Source of the DNA: Amphiduros pacificus
Taxonomy: Eukaryota > Annelida > Polychaeta > Phyllodocida > Hesionidae
Assembly (NCBI GenBank): GCA_949316495.1
Contig: OX439009.1
Location: forward strand, 36,272,155 to 36,336,154
Direction: 5' to 3'
DNA: 64,000 bases
The translations under genes and the position numbers were made by a program. The notes under the pieces are model-generated. The model had not been told where the DNA came from. It saw only the letters and a program-made list of their open reading frames with translations, and did not search any database. Each line of letters opens with the position of its first letter. The stretch's first letter is position 1. This document shows, in pieces, positions 25,601 through 37,600 of this stretch.

Positions 25601-28600
25601 TTATGTTCATGCTGTGTCATGTTCCAAGGAGGCCACTAGGAGCATCTTTGATTTTTTTAAATCAATATCTTCTCTGATCTGTCATGTTGATACCCAGCGG
25701 TGTTAACGAAGCATGACATTTTTGGAGAAGAAAATCAGATATGCTTCTTAGTTTCTGAGCCTGTGCACCCTTGGCAAGTCCAGAAACAATAAAAATGAAT
25801 GTACACCATTGTTCAACCATTGTTTTGTAATGTGCATCTACTCCTGCTTGGTTTGATTCTTTTTCCAAAAATAATAGCCATAGAAAATTAATTTCAGGAA
25901 CTGGGGAATTAGCTTCGCCAAATCTGTTTTTGCACTCATATCATTGAACAGTTCAAACCACACATGAAAAAAATTGGTAACATCATGAAATATTGTAAGT
26001 CAAGTCAAAAGTGAGTTTGACAGTGCTGGTTAAACTGTCCCTTGGCAGCTGTGGTAAAACTGTCCCCACCAGCACTCCAGACTTCCCTAGCAGCAAGGTA
26101 GTAATGATTTAATGCTCACAATGCAAAATCAATCAGGTAAGGCACACCCTTAATGACATTGCTGTGGTAAAACTGACCCAGCCAGGTAAGCATTTTTTTT
26201 ATCAACAATGAACATTCAACATGAACAAGTACAGCAGGTAAGCATTTTTTTTATCAACTATGAACAAGTCAAAGTACAACAGGAAAGCAACTTTCATCAG
26301 CTATGCATTTTTTTGCTCAGAATGCACCAAAATGCACCAAAATACAAGAAAATGACAAAAATTTTCGGGGGGGGCATGCCCCCGTACCCCCCTAGTTTAA
26401 TTGCGCCTTCGGCGCAATGGTACGCACCGTTGGTGCGTATCCTCAGTCTCCAAAATTGTGACTCTCACAATTCTCAGTCTTCTGAGAAAAATTTCTCAGC
26501 ACCCATGTAATCAGTACCAGGTGTGTACATGGTAGTTTAATCATACTGCAATGGTGTTGGGCCAGATATACTGGCACGCTGTCCGTCAACAGGTGAGGTG
26601 CACTATGTGTGATAAACACTGTAGGTGTGATAAGACATGTTGGAGCCAAAAACCATGACATAGATACTTATTGCCATGCCTCAACCACGGGTCCTCCACG
26701 AGTCCTCCACCACCAACCCACCTCCACCAGTCCTCCACCAACCCTCCACCACCAGTCCTCCACCTCCTGTCCTCCACCACCAGCCCTCCACCACCAACCC
26801 TCTACCACCAACCCTCCACCACCAGTCCTCCACCTCCTGTCCTCCACCACCAGCCCTCCACCACCAACCCTCTACCACCAGTCCTCCACCACCAGTCCTC
26901 CACCTCCTGTCCTCCACCACCAGCCCTCCACCACCAACCCTCCACCACCAGTCCTCCACCTCCTGTCCTCCACCACCAACCCTCCACCACCAGTCCTCCA
27001 CCTCCTGTCCTCCACCACCAGTCCTCCACCACCAGTCCTCCACCTCCTATCCTCCACCTCCTGTCCTCCACCACCAGTCCTCCACCACCAACCCTCCACC
27101 ACCAGTCCTCCATCTCCTGTCCTCCACCACCAACCCTCCACCACCAGTCCTCCACCTCCTGTCCTCCACCACCAGCCCTCCACCACCAGTCCTCCACCTC
27201 CTGTCCTCCACCACCAACCCTCCACCACCAGTCCTCCACCTCCTGTCCTCCACCACCAGTCCTCCACCACCAACCCTCCACCACCAGTCCTCCACCTCCT
27301 ATCCTCCACCTCCTATCCTCCACCACCAACCTTCCTCCACTCCCCTTCATTAGTTAGTAACAGAACCAAAAACTTGTCCCTCAGTTTAGAGGATATAGAA
27401 TCTAATATTAGGAAGTAGGTTTGAGCTTTGTAAGGCAGGTCTCAATGTTAATGTAAACAATCATGGACAGTAAGGATGTTTACATGCCTGATGATTATTG
27501 TGCACAGATTTGTCATGTAAAAGATGTTTGAGAAGTTTTGTTTTTCTGTGTTGTAGATTGGTGAATAACAACCGGCTTGCCGTGATAGAACCTGCATCCT
27601 TTGATAACCTCACATCATTAGAGCAACTCAAACTCAACAAGAACAAACTACATCATCTTCCCAAGAACATATTCAGCAAATTGGAGAACCTCAAATATCT
27701 GTAAGTTGCTAAAACCTCTAAATGTGTGAATGTTTTGCTGCTATGTGGTGTAATGAAAGTGGTAATAAACAAATTATAGTGATACACAATCTGCCTGGGG
27801 CATAATTAGCTGTTCATCTGTCCTCCTCATGTCTAACTTTTTAGTTGAAGGCCATATTTTTCAGTCCATGTGTCAATTTGTCTTCAGGCAAGCACTTTTT
27901 AAGTTTATTATGCTGCTAGTTATTATGCTGCTAGTTGCCCTGAGCAGGAGACAGTGACAGTGCTAGAACCCAGCGCTACCTCGGTGCAGGAGACAGTGAC
28001 AGTACTAGAACCCAGTGCTACCTCGGTGCAGGAGACAGTGACAGTGCTAGAACCCAGCGCTACCTCGGTGCAGGAGACAGTGACAGTACTAGAACCCAGT
28101 GCTACCTCGGTGCAGGAGACAGTGACAGTACTAGAACCCAGCGCTACCTCGGTGCAGGAGACAGTGACAGTACTAGAACCCAGTGCTACCTCGGTGCAGG
28201 AGACAGTGACAGTGCTAGAACCCAGCGCTACCTCGGTGCAGGAGACCGTGACAGTACTAGAACCCAGCGCTACCTCGGTGCAGGAGACAGTGACAGTACT
28301 AGAACCCAGCGCTACCTCGGTGCAGGAGACAGTGACAGTGCTAGAACCCAGCGCTACCTCGGTGCAGGAGACAGTGACAGTGCTAGAACCCAGTGCTACC
28401 TCGGTGCAGGAGACCGTGACAGTGCTAGAACCCAGCGCTACCTCGGTGCAGGAGACAGTGACAGTACTAGAACCCAGTGCTACCTCGGTGCAGGAGACCG
28501 TGACAGTACTAGAACCCAGTGCTACCTCGGTGCAGGAGACCGTGACAGTACTAGAACCCAGCGCTACCTCGGTGCAGGAGACAGTGACAGTACTAGAACC

Positions 28601-31600
28601 CAGTGCTACCTCGGTGCAGGAGACCGTGACAGTACTAGAACCCAGTGCTACCTCGGTGCAGGAGACCGTGACAGTATTAGGACCCAGTGCTACCTCGGTG
28701 CAGGAGACAGTGACAGTGCTAGAACGCAGCGCTACCTCGGTGCATGAGACAGTGACAGTACTAGAACCCAGTGCTACGTCGGTGCAGGAGACAGTGACAG
28801 TACTAGAACCCAGTGCTACCTCGGTGCAGGAGACAGTGACAGTGCTAGAACCCAGCGCTACCTCAGTGCAGGAGACTGACAGTACTAGAACCCAGTGCTA
28901 CCTCGGTGCAGGAGACAGTGACAGTACTAGAACCCAGCGCTACCTCAGTGCAGGAGACAGTGACAGTACTAGAACCCTGCGCTACGTCGGTGCAGGAGAC
29001 AGTGACAGTGCCAGAACCCAGTGCTACCTCGGTGCAGGAGACAGTGACAGTACTAGAACCCAGTGCTACCTCGGTGCAGGAGACAGTGACAGTGCTAGAA
29101 CCCAGTGCTACCTCGGTGCAGGAGACCGTGACAGTACTAGAACCCAGTGCTACCTCGATGCAGGAGACCGTGACAGTACTAGAACCCAGTGCTACCTCTG
29201 TGCAGGAGACCGTGACAGTACTAGAACCCAGCGCTACCTCGGTGCAGGAGACCGTGACAGTACTAGAACCCAGTGCTACCTCGGTGCAGGAGGAGACCGT
29301 GACAGTACTAGAGGTGTTATTTGACAAATAATTTAGTGTCAACATCATTGCCAGGTGGCAAGTGACAAATAGCAGCATTGTATTCAGGCCCATAGGAAGA
29401 TCAGAGCCACAGTTTGGCTTGTATTGATCACAGACTTGATTGCCTCATTCAGACCCCATATTTGCTGGTAGTTGTGGGCCTGGGGTAGTCAAATATTAAT
29501 GTTTGCAGAGAGGATATGGGAAAGTGATGGAGAAAATGTTTGAATTAGTGTGTGTGTGTGTGTGTGTGCGTGTGTTTGGCCGCAGCGGGCAGGCTCGGTC
29601 CCCACATGTAATTGCTACTGCTCTAATAACTGCTCTCATCAAACCAGCAGCCACTGATCCATCATTCACGTCCCCCACCAACCTGACACCTAAATGTGTG
29701 AAAATAGCACATATCGGCACAAGTCGGTGAGCCCTCCTCGCACAACTGGGCTCACAAGACTCGTCATTATCCTCACTGAATGAAGCCCTCAACCTGGCCC
29801 AGTTGGGCAGGAAATTGAGTGGGTTGTATTTTTTGCCTTTTTCAACCAGAGTAATTATTGAGACCAGTCATTGAGCGACTGCAGGGGAATGTGTAAATTT
29901 GCTGGAGCCTGGATGTTGTGGATTGAGGTGAGATTGTCTATGATGGGAGGGCCATACATCAGAACTGTCAGCCACAATCCTAGCATTGTGCCTACTGTGT
30001 GGCCCAACTGCGATTTATGGCAACGGCTTTGTGAACGTCTCTATACCAATAATATGCCTCATGTTAAACTGACTGCAAGTTTTAAATGTTAAGAACTGGT
30101 TTTTCCATTGAAAAAATAAGAATAGATTGATAAATGCAAGTTGTCACTTTTCAGACACGAATAATGAAATGGAAAGAGGAAATTAAATGTTGATTTATCT
30201 TCTACAATATTTATGAGATTTAATTCTGAGGATACAAGTATGATTTAGAGTATAATTTCAAGCACGATGGAGAATGTCTATGTAGGAACATCACACATAT
30301 GAAATTACCTAATCTCTTGCCTCCAAGGTAAGCTTATAATTAAACACAAAATTGAAATGTATTACAAATTTTCAGTGAAAAGATAATTTGAATATTTGTA
30401 TTTGCTAGGGAGCTGAACAAGAATCGTTTGCGCAGCATCGAGGGCCTCAGTTTCCAGGGTTTGAGTCAGCTGATATCCCTGAAGCTGCGTCGTAACGGCA
30501 TCGAGGAACTCATGGATGGCGCCTTCTATGGCCTCTCCAACATCGCCAACCTGTAAGTAGACCCACCCACAACTTACCAATGCCTCTCTTGGGATGCACA
30601 CCAATCTGTGGTGATACAGGGTTAATGTGTGATATAATTGTAACTTATAGGATACTAAATCTAGCACCATGAGCAGTCCTAGGCTGAGTTAGGGCTATAG
30701 AAATATTTATTAAGATATCAAATGTAATTGGCAGCAAAGATTGACAATAAATTGTTATTAAGATATCAAAAGTAATTGGCAACAAAGAGTGAAAATAAAT
30801 TGTTATTAAGATATCAAATGTAATTGACAGCAAAGATTGAATATAAATTGCTCCATTGATGACTGTATATAGGAAAACGTTGTGTGTTGTTTTTACAGGC
30901 AACTTGACTACAACAATATCAGCATGGTGAGCAAGAGATGGTTGTACGGCCTGGACTCCTTGCAGCAACTGTAAGTACTCTAGAACACATAGCCACCCAG
31001 ACATTAAGGGGCACTGTAAGGTAATCACTCTGTCTGTCCTTCCATCCTCCAATCACCATCCGCACTTTGATATCTGAGCATAAATACTGTTATGAGGTAC
31101 ATTAGCCAAATGTGGAACAAATATTAATTATTTGAGACCTCATGCTTCAAAGGTCATCACATAAACTGGCTGGGTGCAGTATCTTGGGTCCTGGTGACTG
31201 TCTTCTAAGGTCATCACATAAACTGGTCCTTGGGCCTTGGTAAACAACTAAATACTTCACTCCATAGACTGGCCTATCAACATTGGCTTAATGCCATCTT
31301 GTCATATTTTGTTGATCATTTTGTCTACCATAACTTCATTTCATAAGCCATCATAAGCCATATTTCATCCAGATATAGGTGGTGCCTTTCACTGTCACGG
31401 CTGTACAACCCCATCGTGAAGATGCAATGCTGCCATCTGGTGGATTTTTTTGTTTTTGCAAAACAACTTTTGTTTTTCTCTAGATTTTCGTTACAATTGC
31501 CACAAAACATGATATTTTATCAAGAAAGACAAATTGAGATTAATCAGATGAAATTCTACTGATAAAATTGTTAAAAATAACAATTTTACAACATATCTGT

Positions 31601-34600
31601 ATGACGTAAATCTTATCCATTGTCCAAAATATTTTATACTCTCATCTCCCTCATTTTAAAAATATTTTGTCTCCAGATTAAAAATTAATATTTAAAGCTC
31701 CTAAAAATAGATATGTGAATAAATAATTGAAGAAAGAACTATTGTTCTTGGGATGCTAAAATAATGTAAAAAATATATAGTTTTCCACCAGGTGTCTTTA
31801 GCCAGGGTCTTTTACAACATTATATATTATAATCTGTAAAGCAATAAAAACTTAAAATATTAATAACATAATTTATAAACATTGAGTGAGTTTGCCTCTA
31901 ACTTTGAGGCAAATTTTGAGCATGTGAAAGAGTACATCATGTTGTGACAAATTTGTCATATTGTCTCCAGATTTAGGTGTATTTAACCCTATCAAGCTAC
32001 AGGTCACTAAGAATAAGGCAAGGGCAGTTACTAGGCAGGTTACTAAGGAGTTACCAAGCAGGTTTTTAGGTTTTCATGCTCCTCCTCTGATGGTAGTCAC
32101 TAGTCCCCAAACAGCAATGTGGTATGAGTTTGCCAAGTTGTTGATGAAGTGGTGGGGAAGTTGTGGGCAGACATGTCTGATTAGAGCACCCACGTGGCCA
32201 CCAGGTGGACACCATGCTTACTCTACAAGCATCGTCATGGCGACCACAAACACCACACATGTCCCCCACCTCAGCAGATCTCTCTATCTCAGCTTATCAG
32301 GTTCACACAATAAAACAAAAATAATAATGTACCAATATGAGAATTGTAATTTAAACATTGACTTGTCCTTAAAGACATGCAGTGCTGCCATCTCCAGGCT
32401 TAAAAACAATGATATTGGAAGACTGTTATCTTATCTCTATTCAATAAGTGAACATTCAGTATGTATCTATTTTTACCATCATTTCTGAGTTGCAGTCCCT
32501 CCTTCAGCATAGGGGATTTAATCAGTAGTATGTGGGCAGGTAGCCTCAGAAGGTGGCAATATGGTAGATGGGTGAATACAGGTGCAGGAATTCACCCTTC
32601 CATCCTGACAGCTCTGACAGGTCGTCAGTGACAGGCCTTGTAGTATCTGCCATAGATCATCATAATGACCTGATGGGAGGCCATCAGTGGCATGATGGGA
32701 GGCTGTCAGTGACCTGATGGGAGGCTGTCGGTGACCTGATGGGAGGCTGTCTGTGACCTGATGGGAGGCTGTCGGTGACCGGCTGTCGGTGACCTGATGG
32801 AAGGCTGTCGGGGACCTGATGGGAGGCTGTCAGGGACCTGATGGGAGGCTGTCGGTGACCTGATGGGAGGCTGTCAGTGACCTGATGGGAGGCTGTCAGT
32901 GACCTGATGGGAAGCTGTCGGTGATCGACTGTCGGTGACCGGCTGTCGGTGACCTGATGGAAGGCTGTCGAGGACAGGTCTTATAGTGTCTAACATGAGC
33001 TACCATGATGACATGTATAAGAGAACACAAGGGTATGGGAAAAGGAGATTATGTCATTTGCAACATAGAGCAAGGGTGTTTTAGAGCTTCTCTCTGTGAG
33101 GTTAGATAAATATCACAACAGTTTGAAATGCTCACGATTTGTATGTGAAGACAGTGCATTGAGGAGTATGTGTATGTGTCATGGTTTGCCGCCCAGGACT
33201 GGTGGGAACGGTAACTGTCACAAGGCAATGTTAGGACAGCGTGAGCACAGTGAAAGGCAAAGCTTGGTTTATGCGCCATTTGTTTGTGTTAGGGTTATCA
33301 ACTGGAGGTCAGTTCAATACAGAGGTGAGATCAAATTTTTATTATTTTGAGATCAAACGTTTTGCCATTTACCATTTTGTTGAAATTTGGGGTGGGGGCT
33401 CACAAAATATATGTCACAGTTTTGGCAGATAGCCACAGAAAAGTTGGTTTGCACTTTTGCCCTGTTATCTAGCAAAATGTGCGCTTCCAACCTTGACGTT
33501 TTTTTCCACTTCTGACAGTAGCTATCGCTCAATTGGTTATCATCATCACATGCATACAAGAAAAGGTCCCTCTGTATAATGTTTGTTATCATTTCAGATC
33601 TCTGTCGCATAATGTCATCGAGGAGATAGATCCGGACAGCTGGGTGTGCCGCATGCTCTGGGAACTGTTAGTATATCCCTTCTTCATTTCAAACTCTTAA
33701 TTGATAACATAATTTTCAAATTGTTTTGCTCTGACTCAATATGTCCATGGTTTCATATGATAAGATTTATAGTTGCATCAAAGTCGAGAGTAAAGAAGTA
33801 ATTTTAGAGAGAAGATTTATAGCATTTTCTGTAGCATTTCTTTTGATGTTAATATTGTATTTTTATATTGTGTTGTACAGTGACCTGACACATAACCGGC
33901 TATCACAGATTGATGACCGGACATTTGACCGTCTCCATGGCCTCAAGTACCTGTATCTAGATCACAACCATGTATCCTACATCACTGACGGGGCCTTCCA
34001 GAGACTCAACACTCTCCAGAGATTGTACGTATCCCATAAACTCACACACAACACCATCTCCTTATGTGTAAATGATACATCCATAGATACTTTCCAGAGA
34101 TTGTAGGTATCCCATAAACTCACACACAACACCATCTCCTTATTTGTAAATGATGCATCAATAGATACTCTCCAGAGATAGTAGGTATCCCGCAAACTCA
34201 CACACAACACCATCTCCTTATTTGTAAATGATGCATCAATAGATACTCTCCAGACACCATCTCCTTATTTGTAAATGATACATCAATAGATACTCTCCAG
34301 AGATTGTACGTATCCCGTAAATGCTAACACAACACCATCTCCTTATTTGTAAATGATACATCCATAGATGCTCTCCAGAGATAGTACGTATCCCGCAAAC
34401 TCACACACAACACTATCTCCTTATGTGTAAATGATACATCAATAGATACTTTCCAGAGATTGTAGGTATCCCGCAAACTCACACACAACACCATCTCCTT
34501 ATTTGTAAATGATGACATCAATAGATACTCTCCAGAGATTGAACATATCCCATAAACTCACACACAACACCATCTCCTTATGTGTAAATGATACATCCAT

Positions 34601-37600
34601 AGATGCTCTCCAGAGATAGTACGTATCCCGCAAACTCACACACAACACTATCTCCTTATGTGTAAATGATACATCAATAGATACTTTCCAGAGATTGTAG
34701 GTATCCCGCAAACTCACACACAACACCATCTCCTTATTTGTAAATGATACATCAATAGATACTCTCCAGAGATTGTATGTATCCCGCAAACGCACACACA
34801 ACACCATCTCCTTATGTGTAAATGATACATCAATAGATACTCTCCAGAGATTGTACGTATCCCATAAACTCACACACAACACCATCTCCTTATGTGTAAA
34901 TGATACATCCATAGATACTCTCCAGAGATTGTACGTATCCTCGAAACTCACACACAACACCATCTCCTTATTTGTAAATGATACATCAATAGATACTCTC
35001 CAGAGATTATACATATCCCATAAACTCACACAACACCATCTCCTTATGTGTAAATGATACATCAATAGATACTCTCCAGAGATTGTACGTATCCCATAAA
35101 CTCACACACAACACCATCTCCTTATTTGTAAATGATACATCAATAGATACTCTCCAGAGATTGTATGTATCCCGCAAACGCACACACAACACCATCTCCT
35201 TATGTGTAAATGATACATCAATAGATACTCTCCAGAGATTGTACGTATCCCGCAAACGCACACACAACACCATCTCCTTATTTGTAAATGATACATCAAT
35301 AGATACTCTCCAGAGATTGTACGTATCCCGCAAACGCACACACAACACCATCTCCTCATTTGTAAATGATACATCCATAGATACTCTCCAGAGATTATAC
35401 ATATCCCATAAACTCACACACAACACCATCTCCTTATGTGTAAATGATACATCAATAGATACTCTCCAGAGATTGTAGGTATCCCGCAAACTCACACACA
35501 ACACCATCTCCTTATTTGTAAATGATACATCCATAGATACTCTCCAGAGATTGTACGTATCCCGCAAACGCACACACAACACCATCTCCTTATTTGTAAA
35601 TGATACATCCATAGATACTCTCCAGAGATTGTACGTATCCCATAAACTCACACACAACACCATCTCCTTATTTGTAAATGATACATCAATAGATACTCTC
35701 CAGAGATTGTAGGTATCCCGCAAACTCACACACAACACCATCTCCTTATTTGTAAATGTTACATCAAGATTGAGTCACAATTTTGCCTTATAGATATCAC
35801 TGAGTATGAAGCAACAATATTTCAAATTTATGCGAGTGGTAAAAAGGGGGTTTTGTTCTTGTTAAATTATGCTAAAAGACTCAAAATTTGCAATATCCGC
35901 TTTTGTTTAATTTTTTTGTGTTTTGTTTCGCAGAGAGATGAATTTTAATAGAATCTCGTGGACAGTGGAGGATATGAATGGAGCCTTCGATGGTCTGGGA
36001 AGTCTTAACCGGCTGGGACTTAATAGCAACCACATCAAGTCCATTGCCAAGAGGTCATTCCATGGGCTGGCAGAACTACGCAAACTCCACCTGGTGGACA
36101 ATGCAATAAGCTCCGTTCAGGCCAACGCTTTTGAGCCACTCGTTGCCCTGGAAGAATTGTAAGGATATGTCTCTTAAATTGAGAGCAGACCTTTATTTTA
36201 TATCCTATTTTAAGAAAACGAAGAATAAGAACACTAAAAATAGAATTGGCATAGGATTTGAGTAGTGAAGTTTATTAGCAAGATGTTATTGTAGTATGTG
36301 TTGTGATTGCAGGCACTTTAACACGTCTAACCTGCTATGTGACTGTCACCTGGCCTGGCTGCCCCAGTGGCTCGTGGAGGTTGGCTTCCAGAACCAGGTC
36401 GACGCCAGATGTTCACATCCAACCTACTTCAAGGGACGCAGCATCTTCGACCTCAAGGCTGACCAACTCACCTGTAGTAAGTAGCTTTTGCTGGATAATT
36501 ATGGTGTCATCTCAGTTTGTTAAATGTATATTGTATCATTGGTGGTTCAGTAATTCGCAAAAAAGATTATGCATGATTTCAGGTGTTTATTTAATTTCTT
36601 TTAAACAAACTTCAAAGTAATGTAAAATCTGGTAAATAGAATCAGTGAGCAGTCCAGCCAGTGGTGACCACCTGGTGTCAAATTTGATAAGAAACAAGCA
36701 GTGCCACCTAAGGTGCATTAACCCTAAGGTGCCATACAGCAAGCATGTTAACCCTTAGATGCCATACCACACGCGTGTTAACCCTAAGGTGCCATACAGC
36801 AGTTAATTGTCACTCAATGTTGTTGCATTAATGGAAAGGGTGATTTCATCTCGCCACATTAATGTTTCAGCTCTTGATAACAAGACACAAATATTAATTT
36901 TGGTGTTTATTTTACTTTCAGCTGGAGATATTCCCAAGCCGATTATCATCCAGGACCCAGCATCGAAGGCTGCTCTGAGGGGGAGCAATGTGACGCTCAC
37001 CTGCAAGGCTCGCAGCAGCAGCGGCTCAGTGGTGTCATTCCACTGGAAGAAAGATAACATCCAGCTGACCAACGCTGAGATAGAGAACACTGCACAGACC
37101 CAGGACGGGGAGATCACTGAGTACGCCACTTATCTCCACCTGCGGGATGTACAGGGTGACGACGTCGAGGGACGCTACCAGTGCATCGTCTCCAACCATC
37201 TCGGCGCCACCTACTCACAGAAGGCAAAAATAACAGTCCACGTATTTCCCTCATTCACAAAGACACCTGATGATTTGACTGTGAAGGCCGGGACCACTGC
37301 CAGACTGGAGTGTGCAGCCACCGGTCATCCACAGCCGGTCATTGCTTGGCAGAAAGATGGTGGAGATGACTTCCCGGCCGCCAGGGAGCGCCGCATGCAT
37401 GTCATGCCCACCGATGACGTCTTCTTCATCGTGCAGGTAAAAAGCTCCGATGAAGGAATATACAGCTGCACTGCAACTAATGATGCAGGGACAATTGTAG
37501 CTAATGCTACAGTCAACGTGAGAGAAAAGCCTGAGTTTGTCAAGGATATGGAGGACAAGATCAGTGAAGAAGGACAGACTTCCGTGTTAGAATGCATGGC

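Noticed and set aside
26609-27418. 269-codon proline-rich frame resembling an extensin or mucin
   Set aside because: 15-bp repeat with all frames open on both strands; composition artefact.
31961-32488. 175-codon frame in the LRIG intron
   Set aside because: No domain, no codon pattern, Met-rich fragments of ordinary sequence; single-frame openness at this length is plausible by chance in 64 kb.
34773-35478. LRR-like look of the 26-residue repeat frame ([16 protein letters not shown])
   Set aside because: The LxxL part is only the copied end of exon 9; the rest is intron sequence. A single extra unit is possible by splicing, but a run of LRRs is not supported because stops recur.
34499-35741. 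188- and 244-codon minus-strand frames over the 78-bp array
   Set aside because: Antisense repeat artefacts; the meaningful content is on the + strand at the exon 9 boundary.
36716-36802. TTAACCCTAAGG repeats as interstitial telomere
   Set aside because: CCCTAA is interrupted by GGTGCCATAC in a 31-bp unit; not TTAGGG arrays. The same applies to ACCCTAGAG at 53726.
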